Positions 49,252 through 63,108 of a stretch of DNA of 64,000 nt are shown here, in pieces. The notes beneath the pieces are model-generated. The model worked only from the letters and a program-made list of their open reading frames with translations, was not told the origin of the DNA and did not search any database. How positions within the stretch are numbered: position 1 is the first letter of the stretch; every line of letters starts with the position of its first letter. A program made the position numbers and the translations under genes. Where the stretch lies: positions 18,890,723 through 18,954,722 of the forward strand of contig NC_134282.1 of the NCBI RefSeq assembly GCF_949628215.1, in the 5' to 3' direction. This DNA comes from Phalacrocorax aristotelis (taxonomy: Eukaryota > Chordata > Aves > Suliformes > Phalacrocoracidae).

Positions 49252-50290
49252 AAATCACAGAATCACAGAATGGCAGGGGTTGGAAGGGACCTCTGGAGAT
49301 CACCTTGTCCAACCCCCCTGCTTGAGCAGGCACACCCAGAGCAGGGGGCACAGGACTGCGTCCAGGTGGGTTTTGAATGTCTCCAGGGAAAGCGACTCCA
49401 ACCTCCCTGGGCAGCCTGTTCCACTGCTCTGTTACCCTCACAGGAAAGGAGTTTTTTCTCATATTGAGGTGGAACTGCCTGTGTTCCAACTTGTGCCCAT
49501 TGCCCCTTGTCCTGTCATTGGGCACTAATGAAAAGAGCCTAGTCCCATCGTCCTGACATCCACCCATTAGATATTTATAGGTATTTATGAAATTCCCCCC
49601 TCAGTTTTCTCTTCTCCATGCTAAACAAACCCAAGTCTCTCAGCCTTTCCTCATATGGCAGATACTCCAGTCCCCTGATCATCTTTGTAGCTCTCTGCTG
49701 GTCTTGCTCAAGGAGTTCCACATCTTTCTTAAACTGGGGGGCCCAAAACTGGACACAGTACTCCAAATATGGTCTCACTAGGGCTGAGTAGAAGGGGACG
49801 ATAACCTCTCTCAACCTGCTGGCCACACTCCTTTTAATGCAGCCCAGGATACTGTTGGCCTTCTTGGCCACAAGGGCACATTGTTGGCTCATGGTCAGCT
49901 TGTTGTCCACCAGCACTCCCAGATCCTTCTCAACAGAGCCGCTTTCCAGTAGTTCAGCCCCCAGCCTGTACTGGTGCATGGGGTTGTTCCTCCTCAGGTG
50001 CAGGACCTTGCACTTGTTCTTGTTGAATTTCATGAGGTTCCCCTCAGCCCAGCTCTCCAGCCTGTCCAGGTCTCGTTGGATGGCAGCACAGCCTTCTGGC
50101 GTATCAGCCACTCCTCCCAGCTTGGTATCATCAGTGAACTTGCTGAGGTTACACTCTATCCCATCATCCAGGTCATTGATTAATATATTAAACAGGACTT
50201 GACCCAGCACAGACCCCTGGGGAACACCACTAGTGACAGGCCTCCATCCAGACTCTGCCCCATTGATCACAACCCTCTGAGTTCTGTTGT
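49252..50290 (-). mobile_element. CR1 LINE fragment with long reverse-transcriptase frame
   Basis: Minus-strand, 5'-truncated CR1 retrotransposon. Its 3' end at about 49252 has two copies of the ATTCTGTG-type repeat that defines CR1. The frame 49575-50315 covers the C-terminal half of reverse transcriptase: G-V-P-Q-G-S then F-T-D-D (the usual F-A-D-D box with A to T) and the thumb. It ends at a TAA made by a short local duplication (about 49572); the conserved C-terminal end follows at 49226-49567 with another frameshift. The match to CR1 stops near 50290. Confidence 0.92.
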
Positions 50291-53200
50291 TGGGCATTTG
50301 TCTCCATGCTGTCATTGCTGCACTGATGATGTCCCTTCTGTGGACACGATCATGCTACCAGGGGTTTGTCAGTTTATGCCTTTTGGAGCTCTAACAGAGC
50401 ACACTGGTCAAGACGTTCCTCAGGCTGGATGAGGCAGAAGCAGCAGCGGGGTTTGTTATCAACTCACACAATAAAGTCAGACTGCAGGATTGACCTCCTT
50501 CTGAAAAAAGAACTGCAAATGTTATAGCCATTTATGTGTTTTGTTTTGGTTTTTGGTTTTGTTTTGTTTGGACTCCTTAGTAAGGAATGTAAAATGTTCT
50601 TTAATAAGGAATGTAAAAACTTACCAGACAGAGCTGGACAAAGTTTGGGAAAAAAAATTTCACACAATGTTCACCGCATTGTTAATTCCTGGGACATGAA
50701 AAGAAGAACCAGGACCATTGCACCACCCCTCTTTGCCAGATGACCCCAATTAAACAATTCATTCACCCCTTTCTACTGATTGCTTGTTTTTCTTACACTG
50801 ATTTCTCTTCACTTTCTTGGTTTTTGTTAAAATTGAGGTACATTTTCTCTTCTTCTTGACCATTTCGCAGTGTTACAAGCAATCTGAAAGAGCAGGTTGC
50901 TTTGCGCTTAGGAGCAGTACTAACTACATGGACATCAGTCTGTGAACCACAGGTCTGAATATTAGTTTTTAAAACACTGGGCGTAGTAACAATGACATGA
51001 ATGCTCAGTGCTGCTTGGAACAGAAATTAGGAATGAGATAGCCACAGCATGTTTTGCCAGACAATCAGAGATGAGCACAAAATATTCCTTACTGAAGTTT
51101 GTCCCACTCAGACTGCAGAGGAGAAGTCTCAAACAGCTCCAGACTTGTAGGTCTATTTAAAAACACAGAGTTAAATAGACCAGATTACTTCTGAGTGAAA
51201 ACTCTTCCAGTGCTAGCTAGTTTCTTGCTTTATCTACCATATTTCCTTTTGCCTACCACAGTTTTTACCTTCCCATTTGGGAAATGAAATTCCAATATCA
51301 AGCTACAAACAGCAGAAATAATGCAATCCAGACCAGCAGCTTTCACCTGTGGCCTCCAGACCCCAATGGGTCCACAGACAACCTCTGAATTGTGGTGAAA
51401 GATCATTAAGAAATGCAGGTTCATAAATGCTATTCAGCGATGTACAAAAATCTTTTTTTCACTTAGAGTCTTGTAAAAAATTGTAAAAGGACTTTTATCT
51501 CCATGGGGGTTCTTTTTTTAAGAGATCATGAATGAAAAGAATTTTAAAGCAATATGGATCCCGCATGCTTGTTCCTAAACTTTATCTCTTATTCAGTCTT
51601 CTAGGCGTCCTGTATTCACAGAGGTGCCTGAGACTTGGGTGTCAACACAGCAGACACCAGCTACCCAATAGCATGATTATACCCATTTTTGCAACATCAT
51701 CTTCATATTAGTAGAAAAACTGAATACTAATTTTGCAGTAGTGCACAGGCCACCCTCCACTCCCAACAGAAACTACATCAACACAACACAGGAGAGCATT
51801 ACAGAGCTAGATATGCATTAGAGAGCAGGAGACCCACATCAGCTTGATCTGCTTGACCCATTAAGCTTAAGCATGTCTTCTGCCAAGCTCTGACTACCTG
51901 CAGTATCAGCAAGTGCCAGCTTCAAATCTGTGGGAGTCATGATAAAAGCATCCATTTGACCCCCCTACACAGAAGCCTGAGAAAGAGTACTGAATCTTAT
52001 GATACTGATCTCCTTCACAAAAAATAATTCTTTTTTAACCAACCGCATTACATTAAAGAAAGAAAACTCTAACGTGGTGGACAAACAAGGCAACGTCAAC
52101 TAATCCTTGAAGTATAATTGCAATAACAATTGTAAAGTCTTTTCCTTGGGGAAGGAAACTGGTAGAGCAACAGAGTATTTGTTACATCCACTAGTAGCCC
52201 TCACTCTGACCCTGGTTTTTAAATCTTGCTGGGTAACAAGGCCAGCCTGACAGTGTGAGTTGTTTCTGGCACTTGCTCTTCACTAGTGGTGCTTGGGCAC
52301 TGTTCCTACTTCTGCCAGCTGCAGCTTCCACAGCTCTTCCCCCTGACATGCATGCCTTACTAACAGGCACTCTTAACTCAGCAGTTCTGCTAAGTCTCCC
52401 TTAGCTCAGGTGTTGGAAGGCTGCGTGCTACTGCCCCTGTGCTCACAGAAAACTCCCAAGAAGTTCGATTTTCACACAGATCTCAGGAAACACCACAAAA
52501 ATTTCTCCTGCCCTGTCTGTCCTGTGCAGGCACTAAGCTTTGCTTCACAAGACTGCAAGCAGTCCCCTTAGCTGTGCTTTCAGGCATCAATAAAGAGACA
52601 TGGCTGACCTAGACTACTGCACACCATTATCATTACAAACTTCACTGTGTAAGAGGACTCCTCTTTGCTGAATTTGACATTTTCCTCTCAGATAGACCTG
52701 ACCAAACAATTGAGATGTCTGCAATCCTTCTGTGCAGGATCTGCCCAGATTACAGAAAAAGGCACTGGAGATGCTCCTCAGTCCTTTCATACTTTACTTC
52801 CTAACTTATAGGACTCCCCAGTTCTATGAACTGAGTTTCAGTCTCTTGATTCCTAATGAGAATGACAAGAAAGCATCTTTAGGTTTCCTCATAACTTCCA
52901 CTTAGTACAGGCTGACTTTTCTTCACTAATAGCAGTAAAAAAACAGAATACAAAGGACATTCTACATCTGACTAGACATTTTCCTACATAATGTTTTCAG
53001 TGAAAACACTTGTTAAGGAAAAAAAAATTCCCAATTTATCAATTAACTGTGTCCAGGATATAATTTCCAGTCAGTGAAAGACAGTGACAGACCCTGAAGC
53101 CTAGGGGTTAGGCCATTCAACTCGGAAGTGAGAAACCAATGTTCAAATTTCTCTTCTGCTCAGTTTAGGTCAGGAACCTGAGCCTGACACTTCCACACCT

Positions 53201-53721
53201 CAGCTGAGGGCTCTGACAACCAGGCTATTCCATTCTGGCATGATCCCCAAGAGCTTTTGTTTGTTTAAGCTTCTATAAACTCACACACTGGGAGAAAGAG
53301 TGACCCCAGAAGCTCCCCAGGAAAGACATAACCATCTGGGATGTATTTGATCCAGCTTCAAATTTCTGCACTGATGAATATTGTGTTACTTATACAAAAT
53401 AAATCAGCTCAAGCAGAGCAGCCTGCCACAGAACAGTCACTGTAATAGCACAACCCGGCATGCAGAGGATGACAAAGGGCAACAGCGTAAGGACTCAGAT
53501 CCCCAAATTATTGGCAATTCTTACTCCTTTTACCTTCTCTACATTTCCACAAAATATAAGATCAAGGGTTTATACAATTACCAAACAACCTACTTTTGTA
53601 ATCAAACATTTTTCTGGGCTGTGAAAGCCATGTGCTCATGAGGTTTGGGATTACGTTGCCTTTGGCCACCTCCACAGTGAAAATAACGCACACAGACAGG
53701 TTCAGTTATCAGTGCACCTAC
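50291..53721. other. Intergenic below the P450 pseudogene
   Basis: The missing exon 9 of the pseudogene would be expected here, but no C-x-G heme-loop sequence was found. The only structured element seen is the foldback repeat at 53098-53226. Confidence 0.5.
53098..53226. repeat. Imperfect foldback repeat, possibly ancient
   Basis: Two arms of about 50 bp (53098-53148 and 53174-53226) are imperfect reverse complements around a 25-base centre. The left arm has a tRNA-like B-box look (GTTCAAAT) and the outer ends share AGCCT. A related single arm may lie at about 30680-30745 on the other strand. Confidence 0.5.
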
Positions 53722-56700
53722 TTGCTGAGAAGGCTAAGAAGGCCTCTCAGGTCACAAAATTTTCATCCTTGTCCAATAAATGGCCGGGGTTGAACTGGTG
53801 AGGGATCTCCCGGTATTCAGGATGAAAAATGACTGAGTCTATGTTTGCCATAATCATAGTGCCCTGAAAGGAAGGTGGTGTTGGCTCAGTTCTCTCTCTC
53901 ACACATCAAGAAAACAAGGACACGAACAGATTGCAGCTATAATTCAGCACATTGTTGGTCACATGGAGAGGCAGCAGAAATGAAAGCTTGTTTTATTAGG
54001 AAAAAAAATCATCTCAAACTGTTCTGAGGGGATTTTTCTTCAAAAAATAAATAAGGAACTTCAGTATTTCAGGTTCAGGAACTTCCCTTCATGCCTTGTT
54101 TTTTTTCCCATTCCATTAGCAAATGCAACAGAGTGAGCAGTCTGCAGTTCTTTAGCACCTTATCCTAAATGTAGTAAAATTATTTTCCCACGTCTGACAA
54201 GTTTTGACAGGTTTTGACAACTGAAGAACAAAGAACCCTGGAAATGAAATAGTATATTTAAAATTACCTTTCTCAAGGTGGAGATGGGAAAGGTGTGCAT
54301 GACAAACACCACGGAGCAGGAGTGTGCAGGAAAGTGCCTCCACGTGTGCCTTTGGGGAGGTTTGGCATTGAGGTTAAGTTTGGAAAGGCTGGACAAGGTG
54401 AAGAAGCTGGCAGAAGATTTTTATTGGACGTTAGGTGGAAGTTCGGAAGCTGTGGGGAAACATCTTCATTATATTTCAAATATGTTGCCAGAGAGGTAAT
54501 AATAAGAAAAAGAAGTCCTAAATGAAGGAAGTTGAGTAGATGCTTGGCATTGTCTCAGACATCCCCAATGAAAACATTCCATAGCCCATTTGTCCACATG
54601 ACAGACAATACCCCAGGTTTAACAGTCTGCTGCACCTTCCCTACTGACACCGCTGTACATTTCTGCAAGTCTTCTCTGAGGTCTTTTGAAAGTATAAGAG
54701 CTCAAATGCTCATAAAGTATTTCAAAATTACAGTCTCTTGCAAAGTAAGACTGCAGGACTCTCACAGAACACTGGTTTAATTGGTATGAAATGGTGCTTT
54801 TTGCAAGCGTTTTCACTCACTGCCTATGAGAAAAAGGCACAGGTCAGAGATCAGGCGAGGGGAAAAGCGATTTCTGCCAGTGCTGTCACCAACACCCATC
54901 TGTCCTGAACTGGAGGGAAAAGGGGTTAATGGTAAACATTACTGCAGGGAACTTACCTCACAGCCAAAGATCACATTGGAACAGAAAGGATCTCTGTACC
55001 TTGGGAAGCTGATACCCCAAAACAGTTGTATCCTTCACTGCTTCTCCAGGAATTGTGATTAAAATAATGCTACCAAAGCACATGATCTCATGACTCACAG
55101 CATTTATATAAGGCAGCTTCTTCTGATCCTCATAGCAGATTAGATGGAAGGGATTCAGAGCAGCATCTAGCTCTTTCTAGACTTTTTCTACCAAAAAAAA
55201 ATCCATTATAGACACAAGAACACTGTTTTGCATGAAACAGCTTTTATTTCCTTTCTGAATTATAGTAGTGGTAGAAAAAATATAATATGTAAATAATTTA
55301 TACTTACCGTATCTTAAAATTTAAATACCCTTATAAAACTATCTAGTTATGATTTTACTACACTCTGGTATTTCCTAGTTTATAGGTTCTGTGTTCAGAT
55401 CATCTTTCCACAAGCCCAACAGATTTACTGCACTTCATAGTTAAAGGAAATGGAGGGAACTGTAAATAAAACAAGAACTTCTTATTAAGAGATCAGTTGA
55501 GTTACTCAAGCTATTATTTTTACTCTAGCTAAATAGAGACTCACAGCACACTAATCAGCATGTTGCAAGGGAGCCGTCATACAAGCTGATACACATACGT
55601 AATGCTGAGAACTGGAACAGGATAGTATTACCAAACCACCACCAACTGTTAATTTCATTTGGCTGTTACCTAGGCTTCAGTAACATAGCTTGTACAGTCT
55701 CAGAGGGTTCAGGGCCACATTTCATGCTTAAATATTAGGCTACTAATCTAAGAGGTTTTCTTTGCTTTTTATTTTGTTAGAATTTGAAAAGTATGTGTGT
55801 GTAGGGGGCTCTGTTCTTCCAGCATTCCAGCACCAAAAGCATGAAAGGAAGGATTTCTAGCTCTAAAGTCAGGAGTCAAGAACATGTGCTTGGCTTAACA
55901 ATTCATCACCTCTGAAAGCGCTGTATCAAATCATTAAAAATTTTTGAAACTAGCATCCTTTGCCCTTGTCTAGAATTTGCCAGTCATATGTCTTCCCATT
56001 ATTGCCTTCTTTCTCTGTTTAACCTTTCCATATGTTACTATATATATATACTTATTATACAGAAATACGACTGGTGTCTTAATTAACAAGTGCAAATAAT
56101 ATATTTTATTACACATTCTGGATACCAGAAAAGTGTCACTTTTCCCTAACCCAAGCTCATATTTCACCTCAAGTGTTTTCAGCCATCCTGTATCTTCCAT
56201 TACATGCTTACACTATTGAAACAGTCTGACAAAAATCAACAAGACAAAATACAGTATCAGAAGCTGAATAACCCTGAAATTATTTTAAAATCTTTGTCTG
56301 TAAATTTTCTACTTCATGGGCCTCTTAAATGCAAAACTCAAAACTGTGATCTTAAAAAAAAAAGCTTGCTCTTCAAAAAAGCTTGATCATAACAAAAAAA
56401 GTGTAACAGACAATTGTTCTACTTGAAACATACCCATTTTCATGTCTACAGCTCACCTTGGATGTCAAGATAAGCCACTATATGGAGCAGAGCCCATTGC
56501 AGAGTGGTGGCGGTGGTGCCTGAGCCACCAGGAAAAGGTCAAAAAACAGACTGCACTATGTTGTCTTCATCAAATGTACCTTACGATAGGATCTGTGTTA
56601 CATACAGCATAAACTACTCACTTTATCTGATCCAGGTATAAGTCAATGAAACCTTCTGGTTCATCTACTGTGCCTCTTTCCCTGTGGCTTTTGCTTTCCT

Positions 56701-59700
56701 GCCTTAAGAAAGAACAAACAAAATCACAGGAAAATGATGCTTTCTGTGCAGGTCCTGGGAGGTGCTCTGCAGCCCATGTGAAAGGTTCACACATCTTTGG
56801 AGCGAGCATTCAACACAGGTGCAGTAAGTTAATGACACGGGCAAGGATACAATAGAGATACAGAGTAGATATTTTTGATGCTAAATTGCTGAATTAATTT
56901 CTCTAGGAAAAATACTGTAGCATCAAAGAGAAATGTTGGGTACATGTTGAGTACATAAATTAAAGACAACACAGTTTCCACCCTGGATTCTTTCCTACCC
57001 TTACTGCATAGCTGTACTTGTATTTGTCCTGTTAATTCATCAAGAAAAGAATCCACTTTCGCAGACAGATTTAACATGTATTAATATCAATACTTTTAAT
57101 ATTAATAAACATTTTTCTATATTACCTTAGCACACTGAAGGAAATAATTCTCTCATATTCTGATACAAAGAGTATCACCTTCTTACCTTAACGATACTGG
57201 TGTTTCCATTACAGAAAAGTTCAGCATCCCAAACACATCGTCTTTGCTGAGAAATTCTAATAAAGATTATTAGTATAATACTAATATAATAGTTGAATGA
57301 TGTCAGACCCAAAGCACTGCAGGTCCAGTTCATATTCATACTCAGAGCTTTTACCAATATTAATGTGTGTTAAATAATGCAATAACTATTATAATGTATA
57401 TAACAATATAATTACATTGCATAATAGTACAATAAATAATGTGCTCAATAATAAAATAATTTGCATATTAAACAAGTCATTTTCTCACATAGTAAAGACA
57501 GCTGTTCCCAAAAGCCACTATACAATTTTATGCTTCAATCAGCTGGTGGAAGGTTTCATCCTCTAGAGAGAAACAATGTCCAAAAACCACAGCAAAGATC
57601 ACATCAGAGACAACATGAACAATGGGGAAGGAACCGTCAATAGCTCTTCCTGCAGACAGAGATAAGCATCCATCTCCAAAGCACTTTCTCTAATAGATGT
57701 CCTCTATGCTGTTTAAACTGTTACACTGAAACTCCCAAAATTTACTGGCAAACGCAACAAAAGACAAATGTCATTCAAAAATGAGGGCAGGAAGGCCTCA
57801 AGTCTCTAACTCCCAGCTTTGTTTCTTTGTTTGCCTCCTTTTTCTTTTCTTTTTTTTTTTTTTTCAAATCTTTATCTTGGTGTTGATACCACAATACACA
57901 TTGCTGAGGCCTGTCTGTACAAGCAGTTTTAGTTACACTTTAAATCTAAGCTGTGATCCAAACCCATTCTTTTCTGCAGCAAAAATAGTTAGTCTTTACC
58001 CTTAGAGTCATGCAGACTATAGACTATGTCAAAAGCCCAAGTGCCGTTCCCAAGCACCTTGTCAATGGCATACCATCTTTGTCCCTGAAGAACTTGACCG
58101 GAAAATGGGCCTCAGTTTATATCCTGCACTCCACTCCTTTATTCCTCATTCCCAGTTTTCTGAGAGCTCCAATTCCAAAATTACTCTTGTGTTTCTAGAT
58201 GAGACCATTTGAGACCAGGATACCTTTGACCATCAAGAATCAATTTTATGTCACATTAATGTTCATAGAATAGTAAATTACATACACACTAAGAGTCACC
58301 TTCTCATCATGCTGTCATTCATAAAGAAGAGAGCCACATCAGGGCAGTGTTCTTTTAGTTGTATTTTATTAGAGACAGAGAAACCACCTGCAATATATTC
58401 CCACCCCTGCAAAAAGCCCACTCAAATCTCACCTGCCTTCCAAAACTTGCCCCTGTTCTTCCTGAAGCATCCAAGAACAATGGTCATTATTCAGATCTCC
58501 ACCCAGCAGCCTACTACAATTTGCAAAGACAGTGTGGGTTGGTGTTGCCTTCTCTTTGTCCATGATTTAGCAGAAATTAATCCAAACCCTTATTCACATA
58601 GAAAGTCTTATAGCCCAGGTCATGCAATCACTTACAAGATCTCATTTATTATTTTGTATAATCTTCTAACACATTAATACTTACTTGTAAGCTATGTTTG
58701 CCAACATCCCCATATGGACATTTTGTTCTTGCAGATGTTGCCGCATGTCAACTCTGCAGGAGTGGCAAAGACAACTTTCCTCAACAAACCTAAGTTCAGG
58801 TTTCTACCACCTGGAAATATGATGATGTCTCTCACAAAGCTACAGACATTTCTGTGAAGCATATTGGGGATGTCTGGGCATTTCCTATGATTGTGCTTCT
58901 TAACCTTATGCAAACCTTCTGGAGATCATCACATCTCCCTGTTGGTAGTGTTTCAGGAAGAAAAACTCTTTAATGGCTAGAGTTGATAACTGGCTCTGAC
59001 CACATGTTGTCTGTGCTACACAGTCTCTGGTTTTTAGGGGATCCAGCTTTTACCAGGCTGTTTACACCAGATGTTGAACTCTCATCCTTGTCCAGGTGCC
59101 TCCTGGAAAGACAGTGAAGCCAGGGCAAAAACCACCTAGCAAGAACCAGAGCAGAAAGAGCAGGCTTTAGCCAATCTACAGCTTCCTAGGACCAGAAGTT
59201 TTGCTGTGGGACAGGAAAACATCCTAGACCCCTGTGCTGTCAGTCTGTGTTCTAGCAGACAGCCCAGCATAAACAATTTAATCCACATGCTGGGGAATGA
59301 CTTCCCTCCACCTGTCTAGCCCGCACTTCCCCTGGGAAAGCCGGCTTGCTCCCTGAGACAGCTGCCTGACAACAGTCTTGAATAACCCTCCCTTATTCCT
59401 TCTGCTGTCCTGGGAGCCTGGGCTAGCAGAAAAGGAGCCAACCCAACGGGCAGGTATTTGTGTTGCAGAGTTGCCAACTTGCAGCTATTCTGCAGCTCTT
59501 TGTTAAAGCCATCCCTGCTACAAATTGCTAGTGCAGCTTGTCACAGCCCAGCTACTTTAGCTGCATCACCCAGACAGAAAGTGGCAATAAAGACCCTCCA
59601 AAAGGGACTGAAATGGCCCCAGACTTAATCATCTCTAGTCCCAAAAGATGTTTTCTCTGCTTACATTAGCTAGAATTATAAATTAAAGCTTTCCAGATTG

Positions 59701-61123
59701 TAGTCCACATGGAACAAAGCTGAGGATAAAGGACTGAGGATAAAGTCATCTGCTCTATATCCTCTGGATAAGGGCTGGTGGACACAGGTTCAATCATTTC
59801 TATTTTAAACACAGCAACCTCTTTATTCTCCATCCACCATAATTCAGCAGTGTCTGATATAAATGATAGCACCACAAGAAGCCCTGAACAAGGTTATGTT
59901 GCATCTACAGTCTGCTGAATACAATTAAAGCTCCAGTGACCTTCCTGTGCCTTCAGACTTCCCAAAAGGCTAGGCCTTGTTCAACAGCTTTCCTTACAGC
60001 AGCCTTTGATGTAAACAAACAACTGGGAGCATCAAGAATTACTTTAGCCTCAGCTTCGGGGTGGCTACAAGCTCCAAATTACTTCAAATCAGGACACACA
60101 CTTAGAAAACACTATGAAAAGAAAAGCAAGACCTAACTAGGTACAAATATTGCTGCTCTGATGAGATTCTGAAATACATGTGTGACGTTGGGACTTTGGA
60201 GACAACTTGGAGTAATGCTGCAGAATTATATCATTCACCCTGAGCAGACAGAACAGGTGAATTGGGAACTAAGGGCTTGTCAGTAAGAAAAACGTAAGAG
60301 GAAATAAAGTCAAGGATTATGTCCTTCCACAGGCATGAACATCTTACCCTTTCCATCTGCCATTCTGTTGAAGACATAGGTCTGTAGCTGCCCAGAAACA
60401 TCCTCTGAGTTGGTGGTGAGACCGTTTCTCATGCCCTGAAATCCATACAGCACCCCCATAGGCTTGTGACCCTGTGGCTAGTACAGATGTTGCCATAGAT
60501 TTTTGCAATTTCCAGACTGGAGTTCAGAAAAGCAATGAGGCTAAGGTTCTGGCTGCATATGGGATAAAATCTTGTTTCCATCTCATGATAGCAGAAGACA
60601 TATTGGTGTGCTTTTCATACCTTCTGAATTCAAGACACCTATTTCAGAAGATTTTCTGTACTTGCCTGCAGTGGGAAAGCTGAGAAACACTTTTCAAGGC
60701 AAAAAGCCTCCTTTAAAAGGAGAAGTCTTTTCTGAGGCAAACTTATTGTCCTTAGTTCTGTTTAACTTGCACATATATTAGCTTTTGCTTGAATTAGACT
60801 CTCTGCAGATTTTACTTAACTTGTTTACGCACTTACTTTAACTTCCATGATTCACCTTCCCTCGGGATTAAGTCCTCCCTGCTACCACTTTAGCCTATCA
60901 ACAGCCATCACTAGTTTTTGCCTCAGTATCTCTTCAGTTCACATCTGCAAATACATACCTTTTTTCAGGCTCCAACGATCAGCTCTAAAATTTATCTGCA
61001 TATGCTTCCAATGATGGGAAATGGGTTTGGTCCAGGAGGAAATCCACAACTTTCCTATTGCAATTTCAGGAACTGTGCACCCAGGAGAAACAAAACCAGG
61101 GAAATGAGAATTACATTTATCAT
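53722..61123 (-). pseudogene. CYP2J-like pseudogene, exons 1-8 recognisable
   Basis: A tandem paralogue of the intact P450 in the same orientation. Recognisable exons: 1 at 60959-61123 (165 bp), 2 at 60348-60510 (163), 3 at about 58077-58223, 4 at 57489-57649 (161), 5 at about 56622-56794, 6 at about 56457-56592, 7 at 55000-55187 (188), 8 at 53722-53863 (142). Exon 9 with the heme cysteine was not found. In-frame stops lie in exons 1, 3, 4, 6, 7 and 8 (exon 8 TGA at 53749-53747); exon 2 is frameshifted. The exon 2 acceptor AG and exon 3 donor GT are lost. In exon 7 the ExxR arginine is Cys. Intron 5 has shrunk to about 29 bases. The PPGP hinge and I-helix G-T-T remain readable. Many independent lesions indicate long-standing loss of function. 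Confidence 0.92.
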
Positions 61124-63108
61124 TTCACACCTCCAAACTACTCTATCACCAAGAAAACTGCTATGAATCTGTCTGCTGAAATGACTCTATATTGTTCTTA
61201 ACTCTTCCTTGTCACATTTAAGCTTTCTGAATTTTCCTCCTCTCTTTTTCCTACCATGCTTCCTGATCCCAGAAAACAAGGAATGTTCTCATTCTTCAGT
61301 ATTTAATACACTAATTATTATGCTGCAATAGGCTAATAGTTACCATCACTTTAAGATCCAGTAGAGGCTAGAAGGTGGGCACCTCATTCAGAAGCATCCC
61401 TTTAAGCAATCAGTTTGATGGAACATGTCACTCAAGGTACTGACTACATGCAAGCCAAGAGCTCAGATACAAAGCTGCAGCTGACATCCAGGTACTGTGT
61501 ACACAGACAAGGACAGGAGCACTTACCAGGTAGCCTTCTTGTGTCAGAGGCAAAAGAAAAAGTCAGTAGCCTTGTATAAGAGCGGTTGCAAATGCAGATT
61601 TGGGAACCAAGAGCAAGGAAGTGTTGTAGTCTGAGTTTTCACAGTAAATGATACAGAGGAACTGCAAATGGCACAGCGAAGAATCAAACGCAGCTAGTAC
61701 TAAAGCATAACATGACAAAAAGCATAACAGACCTCACATGCAAAGAGAGTTCTACACACCAGAGCTCACACGTGGCTGGCCTGCGAGCACAGCACAACTA
61801 GAAGAAGCCAGCCAAGTGCCTCTCGGAGCTCCCTACAGGAAGTGGACTGAGAGGGCCTACTTGAGACCCAGCATGGCTGGACCATGGATCAATGTGCCCC
61901 AAGCACCACTTTTGCTTTTCCTCCAGACCCCTACCATGACTGGTCTAAGACTAAACTCCAGTGCAATAAGGGAGCTAAGGAACTTACGGGATTTTACGAA
62001 GTTTCTTGTCAAGGTGTAGTAATTCAGAGATATAAATTAATTCCTACATTTCCTCCAGTTCCCTCTAACTCACACAGACATTTCACATGGCAAACTCTTT
62101 ACCTGTCTATAATGGCAAACAAAGGCGGCACATGGTGCATGAAGCTGGTTTCCCCATAGTACCTTATTCCCACATCCTAGCAAATGCTAATAGGTCAAAG
62201 AATCTCCCTCTGGTTTAACCCCAGAACTCCTGGCATTTTATTTCCTGAGCTAGGGCCCCTCTCTGACCTCAGGGTAGATATTTCTAACATACCTCTGTGA
62301 CACGTAATTACTACAGACCACAGCCTAAGGGGACAGACAGGTCAAGAAAGAGACATTTAGCCTGGACATTGTTAGATCCCAGGAGCTCCCTTTTAACAGA
62401 GCTTGCAGCAGCTTGCAGCCTAGCAGCACAATACACTCCACATCACCTGCATATGTTTAGAGCAGCATTTCCAAACAGTGGCTGCTCAGGGACTGGCAAG
62501 TGTAAGGAGAAGCTTCAGATGTTCTAGGAGAAGGCTGGAAATCCCAAGGGCAGGTTGCAGTGTACTGTCTCAGGGGGGTCTGTAAAAATTCCAGGAGAAC
62601 AAGTGCTTTTACTTATTCTCATTTTAGGAGTGGAGAAATCCTGGTGGTGGGAGCCGAAGGATAGCAATGCCAGAGACAGACGTCTTCAGAACAACACAGG
62701 TGTGGTATCAACAACCTGATGGGCAGCAGTTTACCTTGTGCCCATAACTCCACCTGCAGCAGGAGTCCCGCCAAGGTAATCATAGTGAAATCCTCCGCAA
62801 ACACAATGGCCTTTGCTTTTGTTCTGCCCAAGTTCTGCTAAAAGCAGTAGACTGTCTCGTCCCACAAAGTACAGGAGGACAGTGAGCACAGGCCAATGCT
62901 TTTTAGGGATCACCATACTCCTAGATAAAAGAGGTCCATTGCTTGTTTAGAAGCACAGACTGACAGCTCTGCTGGCTACTGTTCATGTCAGGTCCAGAGC
63001 TGGATGCCTCCTTCAGCAGCCAAGGTTTTCAAACTCTCTGTTGGTACCGAGTTCTTGTTCATCAGGGGACTTTACACGTTAGAGTTTCTGCCTTCTCTCA
63101 GTAGTGGG
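61124..63108. other. Intergenic between pseudogene exon 1 and ERVL-like LTR
   Basis: No recognisable gene or repeat. Short frames around 61738-62159 overlap each other and lack motifs. Confidence 0.5.

Noticed and set aside
50291-53721. Exon 9 of the P450 pseudogene
   Set aside because: Looked for the heme-cysteine loop and helix L in reverse complement and found nothing convincing; treated as deleted or too decayed to see.
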